In this document: positions 9,540 to 17,497 of the stretch, piece by piece
Layout of the letters: every line of letters starts with the position of its first letter
Position numbering within the stretch: position 1 is the stretch's first letter
Assembly (NCBI GenBank): GCA_030431825.1
Contig: JAUIIJ010000033.1
Coordinates: 1 to 57,062 of the forward strand
DNA: 57,062 nt
Source: Alphaproteobacteria bacterium
GTDB taxonomy: Bacteria > Pseudomonadota > Alphaproteobacteria > Rhodobacterales > Rhodobacteraceae
Reading direction: 5' to 3'
The notes under the pieces: generated by a model
The model's database searches: none
What the model was told of the DNA's origin: nothing
The model's input: only the letters and a program-made list of their open reading frames with translations
Program-made: the position numbers and the translations under genes

Positions 9540-11012
9540 ATGAGAACGGCAGCAATCATCGGTGGTGGCGTGATCGGCGGCGGATGGGCCGCGCGATTTC
9601 TGCTGAATGGATGGGATGTCCGGGTGTTCGATCCGGATCCGGAGGCCGAGCGCAAGATCGGCGAGGTGCTGGACAACGCACGCCGTTCCCTGCCGGGGCT
9701 GAGCGATGCGCCGCTGCCTGCGGAAGGGCGGCTGAGCTTTCACGCGCAGATGGCCGAGGCGGTTGCCGGTGCCGAGTGGATCCAGGAGAGCGTGCCGGAG
9801 CGGCTGGATCTCAAGCACAAGGTGTTTGCCGGATTGCAGGCGGCCTGTGATCCGGATGCGATCATCGGGTCGTCGACCTCGGGATTCAAGCCGAGCGAGT
9901 TGCAGCAGGGTGCGCTTCGGCCCGGCCAGATCGTGGTGACGCACCCGTTCAACCCGGTCTACCTGCTGCCCCTGGTCGAGCTGGTGACGACCGCGGAGAA
10001 TGACGCGGACCTGATCGGGCGGGCAACCGATGTTTTGAGCGGGTTGGGCCTGTTTCCGTTGCATGTGAAAAAGGAGATCGACGCGCATATCGCCGACCGG
10101 TTCCTGGAAGCGGTCTGGCGCGAGGCCCTGTGGCTGGTCAAGGACGGCGTTGCCACCACCGCGGAGATCGATGAGGCGATCCGCATGGGCTTTGGCATCC
10201 GCTGGGCGCAGATGGGGCTGTTCGAGACCTATCGCGTGGCCGGCGGCGAGGCCGGAATGAAGCATTTCATGGCCCAGTTCGGCCCGGCGCTGAAGTGGCC
10301 ATGGACCAGGCTGATGGACGTGCCGGAGTTCACCGACGAACTTGTCGACCTGATCTCGGGGCAATCGGATGCCCAGTCGGGCGTCTATTCGATCCGTGAA
10401 CTGGAACGCATTCGCGACAACAACCTCGTTGCGATGATGCGGGCGCTCAAGGGGCAGGACTGGGGTGCGGGTGCGGTGTTGAACCGGCAGGATGCGCGTC
10501 TGCGTCAGAGCACTGCGCTGTCGGGCGGGGTGGAACAGGCCAGTGACCTGTCGCAGCCGATTCTCACCCTGTCACGCGCGGTTCCGCTCGACTGGACCGA
10601 CTATAATGGCCACATGAACGAGGCCAGGTATCTGGAAGCATTTGCCGCATCCTCGGACCGGTTCATGGAAATGATAGGGTGCGATGCCGACTACATCGCG
10701 TCCGGTGGCAGCTATTTTACAGCCGAGACCCATATTCGCCATCTTGCCGAGGTGCATGCCGGCGCGCGTATCGAGGTGCGGACGCAGATGCTGGTCGGGG
10801 AGGGCAAGAAACTGCATCTGTTTCACAGCATGTACGAGGGTGAACGGCTTCTTGCGACCGGCGAGAGCTTTCTTCTGCATGTCGATCTCAAGAGCAGGCG
10901 GCCCTGCGCACCATCCGCAGAGATCGAGTCTGCGATGCAGCGGATCCGCTCGGCGCAGGCAGGGTTGCCCTATCCGGACGGTGCGGGCCAGGCAATCCGT
11001 CGCCCCGGATAG
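9540..11012 (+). CDS. L-carnitine dehydrogenase fused to a thioesterase (CdhA-CdhB)
   Basis: A 490-residue two-domain protein from ATG 9540. Residues 1-320 form a 3-hydroxyacyl-CoA-dehydrogenase-like NAD enzyme, with the Rossmann motif GGGVIGGGWAARF and SSTSGFKPSEL followed by HPFNPVYLLPLVE. From about residue 344 to the end is a hot-dog thioesterase (LSRAVPLDWTDYNGHMNEARY). The fusion would oxidise L-carnitine to 3-dehydrocarnitine and hydrolyse betainyl-CoA to glycine betaine and CoA, the steps before and after the BKACE enzyme encoded upstream. In Pseudomonas these are separate proteins (CdhA, CdhB); fused forms are known in alphaproteobacteria. A palindromic repeat follows the stop. Confidence 0.9.
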   Translation: MRTAAIIGGGVIGGGWAARFLLNGWDVRVFDPDPEAERKIGEVLDNARRSLPGLSDAPLPAEGRLSFHAQMAEAVAGAEWIQESVPERLDLKHKVFAGLQAACDPDAIIGSSTSGFKPSELQQGALRPGQIVVTHPFNPVYLLPLVELVTTAENDADLIGRATDVLSGLGLFPLHVKKEIDAHIADRFLEAVWREALWLVKDGVATTAEIDEAIRMGFGIRWAQMGLFETYRVAGGEAGMKHFMAQFGPALKWPWTRLMDVPEFTDELVDLISGQSDAQSGVYSIRELERIRDNNLVAMMRALKGQDWGAGAVLNRQDARLRQSTALSGGVEQASDLSQPILTLSRAVPLDWTDYNGHMNEARYLEAFAASSDRFMEMIGCDADYIASGGSYFTAETHIRHLAEVHAGARIEVRTQMLVGEGKKLHLFHSMYEGERLLATGESFLLHVDLKSRRPCAPSAEIESAMQRIRSAQAGLPYPDGAGQAIRRPG

Positions 11013-11040
11013 GCCGGGTTGAATAATGGTGATGCGGTTG

Positions 11041-11095
11041 GGGGGCGCTGCCCCCGTCGCCCGACGGGCGACTCCCCCGGAGTATTTGACCAAAG
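11041..11095 (-). repeat. double-hairpin intergenic repeat, family 1, copy 1
   Basis: This convergent intergenic region holds two adjacent hairpins: GGGGGC-GCT-GCCCCC (11041-11055) and GTCGCCC-GAC-GGGCGAC (11056-11072). They are followed by a conserved arm ending at 11095. Read on the minus strand, the arm begins CTTTGGTCAAATACTCC and matches the arm at 14093-14115 over 24 bases. The second hairpin differs in sequence between the copies but is paired in both. It may act as a terminator for one or both flanking genes, although no T-run follows either hairpin. Confidence 0.8.
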
Positions 11096-11172
11096 CTGAA
11101 GATCGGTTTTGAGTTACCTGACGCAAGCACCGTCGCATCGCAGGGCGATCCGGGATTTCGACCTGCGATATT

Positions 11173-12042
11173 TCAGCCGTTCGCGAGACAGGTCTGGCGC
11201 AGCATTTGCAGATGCGCGGACAGATCGCGGGCGGGCAGGGTCGCTTCGCGTACCAGCCGGTCAAAGTGGCGGGTAAAGGTTTCGATGCGGTCGCGATCGC
11301 GGAAGGCGATGTAGTGACCGCCCGCGTAGAATACGCAGAGCAATGGACCGAAAATCGTCACCGGGGCGCTGTAGAGCCGCTGGGCGTCAAAGAGGTAGAG
11401 GCGCATGCGCGGATAGAGTTGTTCGCCCAGTTCGATGAGACGATCGAGTTGTTCGCGCCGAATGTCCGGTGGCAGGCCCTCGTAGTACCCAACGCCCTGC
11501 GCGAAACTCTCCAACTCGTAGCGCGGCATGGCGATCTCGTAGTCCGATTGCGCGCTGCGCATCCATTTGAGGCGGTCTTCGGAGGCGCCGATCGCCTGGT
11601 CGGCGGTTCGTCCGAGATGCGGGGCGTATTCCCATTCGAGCAGCGCACGGGTCTTGAGCATATCGGGCAGCGCGGCCGGGACGTGACGGATCTTGTAGCC
11701 GGCGGCTTCGCGATGCCATTCGAAGATGCGTTCGTCGACCAGAGCGCGCGGGGCTTCGCTGAGACTGAGACTGTTGGCCAGAAGGTCGGCGGCGCATTCC
11801 GGCCGGTCGGACAGCGACAGCAACCAGTCTGCCGACACCCCGAGTGCCGCGGCGCACGCCCCGACGACGTGACCATTTGGCAAGCGGGCACCCTCATCGG
11901 TCAAGAGCTGCGATATCGTTGAACGATCAACCCCGATCTCACGGGCGAGGGCGCTCTGGCTGGTGCCGGTTTCGCGCATGGCGCGCGACAGGCGGGTGCG
12001 AAAGTGATCGGCGCGGATGCGCTTGTCGATATTGTGCGGCAT
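11173..12042 (-). CDS. XRE-family transcriptional regulator with large C-terminal domain
   Basis: A 289-residue protein. Residues about 12-70 form a lambda-repressor-type helix-turn-helix (TGTSQSALAREIGVDRSTISQLL, here split as TGTSQSALAREIG then VDRSTISQLL). The remaining 220 residues have no motif recognised by eye; they are rich in Leu, Arg and Tyr and may bind a ligand or partner. The gene is divergent from the desaturase at 12243. The AT-rich spacer between them contains an inverted repeat, suggesting autoregulation and control of the desaturase. The role is inferred from position. No phage genes are nearby, so it is unlikely to be a prophage repressor. Confidence 0.78.
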   Translation of the reverse strand: MPHNIDKRIRADHFRTRLSRAMRETGTSQSALAREIGVDRSTISQLLTDEGARLPNGHVVGACAAALGVSADWLLSLSDRPECAADLLANSLSLSEAPRALVDERIFEWHREAAGYKIRHVPAALPDMLKTRALLEWEYAPHLGRTADQAIGASEDRLKWMRSAQSDYEIAMPRYELESFAQGVGYYEGLPPDIRREQLDRLIELGEQLYPRMRLYLFDAQRLYSAPVTIFGPLLCVFYAGGHYIAFRDRDRIETFTRHFDRLVREATLPARDLSAHLQMLRQTCLANG

Positions 12043-12064
12043 TTGCTTATTTTTATCACATAAG

Positions 12065-12082
12065 TTGATTTTTGTTAATCAA
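12065..12082. promoter_or_regulatory. inverted repeat, candidate operator of the XRE regulator
   Basis: TTGATT and AATCAA form six-base arms separated by six bases. They lie 23 bp upstream of the XRE gene start, inside an unusually AT-rich spacer between that gene and the desaturase. Position and symmetry suit a dimeric repressor site. No binding data exist. Confidence 0.4.
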
Positions 12083-12242
12083 ATTCGGAATTCTCACATT
12101 CGATTTCATACCATAGCACAGGCATGCACGATGACGGATTGGAAAGCATGGAGACAAGGCGGTGCGCGGGCATAAGGGCGATGAGCTGAGACCTGATGGG
12201 GCTGTCGATGATGGCCATTGTCAGCGTTATCGCGACGGGGGC

Positions 12243-13142
12243 ATGATGCCTGAGTGGCGCGGTTCGTTTCACCGCGTCGAATGGATCACGTTCCTGTTGA
12301 TCGTCGGGTGCTATGGGGCGTGGGCCGCCGTGCTGTTTCGGGCGCCCGTTGGGCTTGCCGTACCGGCGACGGCCTTGCTGGTGGCGCTGCACGGTTCCTT
12401 GACACATGAGGTGCTGCACGGGCACCCGTTTCGATCGCGGATCGCCAACGAGCTCCTGATGGCGCTTCCGCTCAATCTCAGCGTTCCCTACAATCGTTTT
12501 CGCGACCTGCACCTGGCACATCACCGTGATGCCAACCTGACCGATCCCTACGATGACCCCGAGAGCAATTATCTGGATCCGATGGTGTGGCGCCGACTGC
12601 CCGGCTGGCTGCAACGGGTCTATCGTGTGAACAACACCCTGTCTGGCCGGATGCTCATCGGGCCATTGATCGGGCAGATTGGTTTCCTGCGCGATGAACT
12701 GCGGGGCATGCGGCGCGGCGATCGCGCGATCTGGCTGGCCTGGGCCCTGCATCTGGCGGGTGCTGCGGTTGTCCTGCTGATTGTCGCGGTTTCGCCGATG
12801 CCGGTCTGGGCCTACCTCGTTTCGGCCTATCTCGGGCTCGCAGTGCTCCGGATCCGGACCTTTCTTGAGCATCGGGCACATGATCGGGTGCGGAGCCGGA
12901 CGGTCGTCGTCGAAGATCGGGGCGTGCTGGCATTCCTGTTTCTGAACAACAACCTGCATGTGGTGCATCATATGAACCCCACCGCACCGTGGTATCGGCT
13001 CCCGGCGATCTATCGCAAGGGACGCGCCCGGTATCTCGCCATCAATGACGGCTATGTCTATCGATCCTACGGCGAGGTCTTTCGACGTTATCTCTGGCGG
13101 GGCAAGGATCCGGTCGCACATCCGCTCTGGCCCAGCGAGTGA
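12243..13142 (+). CDS. fatty acid desaturase family membrane protein
   Basis: A 299-residue membrane-bound di-iron enzyme from ATG 12243 (MMPEWRG); a GTG at 12162 would add 27 residues without a clear ribosome site. The three histidine boxes that hold the iron pair are visible: HEVLHGHP, HLAHHRD and HVVHHMNP. Hydrophobic segments separate them, as in acyl-lipid and alkane/sterol-type desaturases and hydroxylases. The substrate is not determined. Divergence from an XRE regulator suggests dedicated control, perhaps of membrane lipid unsaturation. The next gene (EamA) follows after 20 bp on the same strand and may be cotranscribed. Confidence 0.83.
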   Translation: MMPEWRGSFHRVEWITFLLIVGCYGAWAAVLFRAPVGLAVPATALLVALHGSLTHEVLHGHPFRSRIANELLMALPLNLSVPYNRFRDLHLAHHRDANLTDPYDDPESNYLDPMVWRRLPGWLQRVYRVNNTLSGRMLIGPLIGQIGFLRDELRGMRRGDRAIWLAWALHLAGAAVVLLIVAVSPMPVWAYLVSAYLGLAVLRIRTFLEHRAHDRVRSRTVVVEDRGVLAFLFLNNNLHVVHHMNPTAPWYRLPAIYRKGRARYLAINDGYVYRSYGEVFRRYLWRGKDPVAHPLWPSE

Positions 13143-13162
13143 AAACCGGTCACTAGGGAGGC

Positions 13163-14065
13163 ATGAGTCTCTGGATCCCCGTCACCCTCGCAGCCGCTGC
13201 CTTTCAAACCTTGCGTTTCATGCTGCAAAAGAGCCTGAGCACGACGCAATTGTCTGCGACGGGCGCAACCTTTGCCAGGTTTGCCTATTCCGCGCCGCTG
13301 GTCCTCGGATTGCTGACACTCTACCTGGTGATGAGTGGTCGCGACCTGCCTGCGTTGCCTGCTGCCTTCTGGTTCTTTGCGGTGGCGGGCGGGCTGGCTC
13401 AAATTCTCGCGACGATGTGTGTCGTGGCGCTGTTCAAACAACGCAATTTCGCGGTGGGCATCACGTTCAAGAAAACCGAAGTGATCCAGACCGCGCTGGT
13501 CGGGTTGCTGGTTCTGGGCGAGGGGGTCAGCGCCGGCGGCTTTGTCGCGATCCTGATCGGTCTGCTCGCCGTCGGGCTGTTGTCCCGCACACCGGGCGCA
13601 GACGGCTCCTGGCTGAAGCAGCTGACCAACCGCGCCTCGATGCTCGGATTGGGATCGGGCGTGCTGTTCGCCATATCGGCGGTGACCTATCGGGGCGCAT
13701 CACTGCAATTGGGCGAGACCGAGCCGGCGCTGCGCGCCGCCATCACGCTGGCGGCGGTGGTCACGATTCAAACCGTCGTCATGGCGGTCTGGCTGGTGCT
13801 GCGCGACCGCGACGAACTGAAGGCCGTCTGGTCCACCCGGCGCGTCGCACTCTGGGTCGGCATATTCAGCATGGCCGGATCGTTTTGCTGGTTTCTTGCG
13901 TTCACCTTGCAGAACGCCGCCTATGTCAAGGCGCTTGGACAGGTCGAACTGGTCCTGAGCCTGCTTGCCTCCACGCTGTTCTTCAAGGAAACGATCACCG
14001 GGCGCGAGATCGCTGGCATGGCCTTGCTCGGTGTGTCGATCGTGCTGCTCGTACTCGCGATCTGA
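13163..14065 (+). CDS. EamA/DMT-family transporter
   Basis: A 300-residue protein with about ten predicted membrane segments, the drug/metabolite transporter architecture made of two five-helix repeats. The start follows GGGAGG at a good distance. The paired EamA features are FKKTEVIQTALVGLLVLGEGVS near the end of the first repeat and VLSLLASTLFFKETITGREIAG near the end of the second. Family members export amino acids or other metabolites, but the substrate is unknown. The gene ends beside a family 1 palindromic repeat and converges with the NUDIX gene. Confidence 0.82.
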   Translation: MSLWIPVTLAAAAFQTLRFMLQKSLSTTQLSATGATFARFAYSAPLVLGLLTLYLVMSGRDLPALPAAFWFFAVAGGLAQILATMCVVALFKQRNFAVGITFKKTEVIQTALVGLLVLGEGVSAGGFVAILIGLLAVGLLSRTPGADGSWLKQLTNRASMLGLGSGVLFAISAVTYRGASLQLGETEPALRAAITLAAVVTIQTVVMAVWLVLRDRDELKAVWSTRRVALWVGIFSMAGSFCWFLAFTLQNAAYVKALGQVELVLSLLASTLFFKETITGREIAGMALLGVSIVLLVLAI

Positions 14066-14092
14066 GATCGGACCGAGCGGTCGCAGCTTCAT

Positions 14093-14146
14093 CTTTGGTC
14101 AAATACTCCGGGGGAGCCGCCGTCAGGCGGCGGGGGCAGCGCCCCC
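14093..14146 (+). repeat. double-hairpin intergenic repeat, family 1, copy 2
   Basis: This copy has the same organisation as 11041-11095 but in the opposite orientation: a conserved arm starting CTTTGGTCAAATACTCC, then the hairpin GCCGCC-GTCA-GGCGGC (14116-14131), then GGGGGC-AGC-GCCCCC (14132-14146). It fills the gap between convergent EamA and NUDIX genes. The middle hairpin differs from copy 1 on both sides of the stem, so pairing is kept while the sequence changes. This suggests selection on structure, for example in termination. Confidence 0.8.
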
Positions 14147-14162
14147 ATCACGTCATCCTGTC

Positions 14163-14864
14163 TCAATCATGCTCCGGCATGGCGCGCCCACGCAGGCGCA
14201 GGAACAGGCTGGCCTCGTCGCTGTTGCGGAAATAGGGCACGCTTGCTGGCGGCGCCGGATCATCCACGCGCCCGGCGACCTCGGCGAGAACCACCTCGGT
14301 AATGAACGGCAGATCAAATCGCCGCGCGTCGCTCAGCCTGATCCACTGCAGATGCGAAAGCTCGTCGCTTGCATGGGTGAAATCGTCAAGATCGCCCTGG
14401 ATCGCGTCCGCATCGACCAGGAAGAACCTTGCATCGAAACGGCGCGGTCGGCCCGGCGGCGTCAGCGCGCGAAAGACGAATTGCAGGGCGTCGGCAGACG
14501 GCAGGTGGCCGGTTGCGGCAAACCCCTGCCAATCCTCGGGCACCGGCCCGGGCCATTCCCCGGGTGTGCCAAGGATCAGCCCCGTTTCCTCCCAAAGCTC
14601 GCGAATGGCGGCGGCGGCAAGCGCCTGCTGCAATTCTACCGGCGCATCCTCGCAAAGACGATCACGGCAAAGATCGGGCAGGGGGCGGGCCAAGGGAATC
14701 CCGGCGTCGCCTGCATCGACCGCGCCGCCGGGGAAGACGAACTTGTTGGGCATGAACGCCGCCTTTGCGCCGCGCTGTCCCATCAGGATCGACGGATCGC
14801 CGTGACGGTCGCGCAGCACGATAACCGTGGCAGCATTGCGGATTGCGGATTTGTCGATGGTCAT
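14163..14864 (-). CDS. NUDIX hydrolase
   Basis: A 233-residue protein from ATG 14864, preceded by AGGAGAGA; an upstream in-frame extension lacks this signal. The opening AATVIVLRDRHGDPSILMGQRG and KFVFPGGAVDAGD lead into the NUDIX box, whose second half is AAIRELWEETGLI with the metal-binding Glu residues. About 35 residues separate the Gly part of the box from the REXXEE part, the enlarged arrangement of NUDT7/NUDT19-like coenzyme A or acyl-CoA diphosphatases. The substrate is not known. The gene is 47 bp downstream of DUF983 on the same strand. Confidence 0.85.
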   Translation of the reverse strand: MTIDKSAIRNAATVIVLRDRHGDPSILMGQRGAKAAFMPNKFVFPGGAVDAGDAGIPLARPLPDLCRDRLCEDAPVELQQALAAAAIRELWEETGLILGTPGEWPGPVPEDWQGFAATGHLPSADALQFVFRALTPPGRPRRFDARFFLVDADAIQGDLDDFTHASDELSHLQWIRLSDARRFDLPFITEVVLAEVAGRVDDPAPPASVPYFRNSDEASLFLRLRGRAMPEHD

Positions 14865-14911
14865 GCTCTCTCCTGCCGACGCGGGGCAGGCCGGTTTCCC
14901 GAATGCCTGTG

Positions 14912-15310
14912 CTAGAAGCCGTGCATGTGCCGCGCCCACTGGAACCCGACAATCGCCCCTTTCAGTCTCGGCAGAAGATAGAGCGACAACCCGACGCAGC
15001 CAACCGCAAAAATGGTGAACAGGGTCAACGGTTCCGGCCGCCACATGGTAAAGCAGAACAGCAGCAGCGGTGCCATGATATGCCCGACGATCAGAATCGT
15101 CAGATAGGCAGGCCCGTCATCGGCCTGGTGATGGAAAAACTCTTCCCGGCAGACCGTGCAGTTCTCGTTCACCTTGAGATAGCTGTGCAGCAGCGGGCCA
15201 TTGCCGCATTTCGGGCATTTGCAACGCCATCCGCGCGCCATGGCCGGCCACAGATCGCGGTCGGATGAATGTGCGGCGTCGGCCGTCAGGTTCTGCGAAT
15301 CGTCAGTCAT
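14912..15310 (-). CDS. DUF983 family membrane protein with zinc ribbon
   Basis: A 132-residue protein from ATG 15310. Cysteine pairs at CPKCG (around residue 32) and CTVC (around residue 51) form a probable zinc ribbon. Two hydrophobic segments follow, AYLTILIVGHIMAPLLLFC and LFTIFAVGCVGLSLYLL. This order is the DUF983 signature of alphaproteobacteria. The family's function is not established. It is divergent from the EF-hand/sigma operon, 235 bp away, and probably cotranscribed with the NUDIX gene. In other genomes DUF983 often lies near NUDIX or respiratory genes, as I recall. Confidence 0.82.
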   Translation of the reverse strand: MTDDSQNLTADAAHSSDRDLWPAMARGWRCKCPKCGNGPLLHSYLKVNENCTVCREEFFHHQADDGPAYLTILIVGHIMAPLLLFCFTMWRPEPLTLFTIFAVGCVGLSLYLLPRLKGAIVGFQWARHMHGF

Positions 15311-15545
15311 GTCTTTTCCGTTCTCCCGGCGCCAAGATGGGGCCGATCGGGCGCGACGGAAAGGGCGCATCATGCAATTGCGTCGGGATGTCGCGACGTG
15401 CCCGCTCTCTTGCGTCTTGCCGGCGGCGGCGCGACGCAAACGCCGTGATCGAAAAAAGTGCAGTTTCAGCGACGGAAAGCGACCGGCGCCGCGTTTTGTA
15501 GACATGGTTGACGGCACCGGGCCGTTGCAATGAAGGAAACGACAG

Positions 15546-16016
15546 ATGAAACATACAGGCTTTATCCTTGCGATCGTCGCGGGCGGCATCGCCTTGACGG
15601 CGGGGTCGGCGATGGCCCAGAAACCCGACGGGATGCATCGGGCACCGATCTCGTTCGAACAGGTGGACCTGGATGGAAATGGCGAGATTTCCCAGGAGGA
15701 ATTCGCGACGCGCCACCAGGCGCGGTTCAACGAAGCGGATGCCAACAGCGATGGGTCGCTGGATCGCGACGAGCTGCTTGGCGCCGCTGTCAGGCAGGTC
15801 GAGGATCGCGTTGACAGGATGATCGAACGCTTTGATGCAAACGCGGATGGTGTATTGTCGCAGGACGAGATGCCGAAACCCCGCGACGGCAAGCGTGCCG
15901 GCAAGGTCTTTGACCGTATGGACAAGGACGAGAACGGCAGCATCTCGAAGGCGGAATTCGACGAGGCGCAGGCGCAGATGGACAAGCACGGCAAAGGCAA
16001 GTGGCGCAAGAACTGA
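15546..16016 (+). CDS. secreted EF-hand calcium-binding protein
   Basis: A 156-residue protein with a Sec signal peptide (hydrophobic residues 5-22, cleavage after AMA at about 24). Four canonical 12-residue EF-hand loops can be read, starting at Asp41 (DLDGNGEISQEE), Asp65 (DANSDGSLDRDE), Asp97 (DANADGVLSQDE) and Asp126 (DKDENGSISKAE). Each has Glu at position 12. The protein should bind calcium in the periplasm. It is the first gene of a tight operon with an ECF sigma factor 4 bp downstream, so it may be a sensor component or an autoregulated target. Confidence 0.9.
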   Translation: MKHTGFILAIVAGGIALTAGSAMAQKPDGMHRAPISFEQVDLDGNGEISQEEFATRHQARFNEADANSDGSLDRDELLGAAVRQVEDRVDRMIERFDANADGVLSQDEMPKPRDGKRAGKVFDRMDKDENGSISKAEFDEAQAQMDKHGKGKWRKN

Positions 16017-16020
16017 GCCA

Positions 16021-16650
16021 GTGCCCGAAGGCGGCTTCATATCCGGGGATCGGCGCGGGTCGACTGCGGTGATCCCCACCGGTGCGGCACCTTCGGATGA
16101 CGCGCTGCTGGTCCTGTTCGCCAATGGCGAGCAGGCCGCCGCGCGAGACCTGACCGAGCGCCTTGCGCCGCGCGCCCATGGCGTGGCGATGCGGGTGCTC
16201 GGCGATCGTGCCGAGGCCGAGGACGTGGCGCAGGAGGCGATGATGCGCCTGTGGCGCATGGCGCCGGACTGGCAGCCGGGCACCGCCAAGGTCAGCACCT
16301 GGCTCTACCGGGTCACCCTGAACCTGTGCCTGGACATCAAGCGCCGTCGCCGCGGTGGCATGGCACGGCTCGACGATGTGCCGGACCCGCCGGATCCGGG
16401 GCAGGGCGCCGCCGAACGCCTGCAGCAGACCGCGCGTGCGGATGCGTTGCAAGCCGCGCTGGGGCTGTTGCCGGACCGGCAGCGCGAGGCCGTCGTGCTG
16501 CGGCATCTGGAGGGGCTGTCCAATCCGGAAATCGCCGAGATCATGGAGATCAGCACCGAGGCGGTCGAGAGCCTGACCGCACGTGGCAAACGTGCATTGA
16601 GCCGGGCATTGTCCGGGCGAAAGGACGAACTGGGGTATCGCGATGACTGA
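16021..16650 (+). CDS. ECF-type RNA polymerase sigma factor
   Basis: A 209-residue sigma factor from GTG 16021, four bases after the EF-hand gene. Region 2 is clear (DRAEAEDVAQEAMMRLWRMA, with promoter-melting residues in WLYRVTLNLCLDIKRRRR). Region 4 carries the -35-binding helix-turn-helix (LLPDRQREAVVLRHLEGLS followed by EIAEIMEISTEAVESL). Regions 1 and 3 are missing, as in ECF sigmas. The end overlaps the next gene by 8 bp. Its order beside a small one-TM protein and a CnrX-like sensor resembles the CnrYXH system. A candidate autoregulated promoter should lie in 15311-15545; no clear -35/-10 pair was picked by eye. Confidence 0.9.
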   Translation: MPEGGFISGDRRGSTAVIPTGAAPSDDALLVLFANGEQAAARDLTERLAPRAHGVAMRVLGDRAEAEDVAQEAMMRLWRMAPDWQPGTAKVSTWLYRVTLNLCLDIKRRRRGGMARLDDVPDPPDPGQGAAERLQQTARADALQAALGLLPDRQREAVVLRHLEGLSNPEIAEIMEISTEAVESLTARGKRALSRALSGRKDELGYRDD

Positions 16651-16996
16651 CAGTGACAGGGACTTGGTTGATCTGGACATGTTTTTTGACGCCGCCCGGA
16701 GAGAGACCACGGTCTTGCCGGGCGATCTGGAGCGCCGGATCGTGGCGGATGCCGCGCGGGTGCTGCACGAGAGGCAGATAGCTGCCGTGGCACCGCGTCC
16801 CGGACGCTGGCGGCAGCTTTATGACATGCTCGGAGGCTGGCCGGCGATCGCTGCGCTGGCAACGGCCTGCGCGGCCGGGGTGTGGCTCGGGTTTTCGCCA
16901 CCTTCGACGCTGCCCGATCCGGCGCAGTATCTTGTCAGCGACAGCATATTTCTGGATGAGGACAGCCTGGTCATCGCGATGGCCGAGGAAGGATAG
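16643..16996 (+). CDS. small single-pass membrane protein, candidate anti-sigma factor
   Basis: A 117-residue protein overlapping the sigma gene by 8 bp. The N-terminal 65 residues are hydrophilic and acidic (LVDLDMFFDAARRET) and would face the cytoplasm. One membrane helix lies at about 66-84 (WPAIAALATACAAGVWLGF). A short acidic tail containing DSIFLDEDSLVIAMAEEG would be periplasmic. This topology, and the position between an ECF sigma factor and a CnrX-like sensor, suit a CnrY-like anti-sigma factor. I see no zinc-binding HXXXCXXC motif. The assignment is by context. Confidence 0.7.
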   Translation: MTDSDRDLVDLDMFFDAARRETTVLPGDLERRIVADAARVLHERQIAAVAPRPGRWRQLYDMLGGWPAIAALATACAAGVWLGFSPPSTLPDPAQYLVSDSIFLDEDSLVIAMAEEG

Positions 16997-17497
16997 ATGA
17001 ACATGCAACAGGACAAACCCGCACCAAGGCGCCGGTTGTGGCTTCGCATCCTGCTGGGGGCGTCGCTGGCGCTCAACCTGCTGGTGGTCGGGCTCGCGGT
17101 CGGGGCGGCGCTGCGGTTCGGCGGCCCGGACGGTGCGCGCCGCCCGCCGCCCGTGCTCGGCGCAATGTTGTACCGCGAGTTGCCGCGGGAAGAGCGCAAG
17201 GCGGTACGCCGGGAAATGCGCGAGCGGTCGGTCGATCCCGGTCCGGGTCGCAAGGCCGCGACACGTGAGGTGGCCGCCCTGATACGCAAGAGCCCGTTTG
17301 ATACGGCTGCGCTGGAGATGCTGCTGCAGGAGCAGTTTGAGCGGCGCGAGACCTGGCAGGCCATGGCGAATACGGTGCTGATCGAGCAGTTGGGCCGCAT
17401 GTCCGACGACGCGCGCCAAGCCTATGCGGATCGTCTCGAAGACGCCCTCGAAAGATCGCGCGACCACGGCAGGAAACGCAAGGACAAACACCAGTGA
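16997..17497 (+). CDS. periplasmic heavy-metal sensor/Spy-like protein (CnrX type)
   Basis: A 166-residue protein that begins immediately after the upstream stop. Residues about 13-42 form an N-terminal membrane anchor (LWLRILLGASLALNLLVVGLAV). The rest is a charged helical domain with LPREERKAVRREMRER and later RKSPFDTAALEMLLQEQFERRETWQ, the four-helix pattern of the CnrX/ZraP/Spy group (heavy-metal resistance domain). No cluster of His or Cys is visible, so a nickel/cobalt role like that of CnrX is doubtful and a periplasmic stress or chaperone role is possible. It is the last gene of the sigma operon. Confidence 0.8.
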   Translation: MNMQQDKPAPRRRLWLRILLGASLALNLLVVGLAVGAALRFGGPDGARRPPPVLGAMLYRELPREERKAVRREMRERSVDPGPGRKAATREVAALIRKSPFDTAALEMLLQEQFERRETWQAMANTVLIEQLGRMSDDARQAYADRLEDALERSRDHGRKRKDKHQ

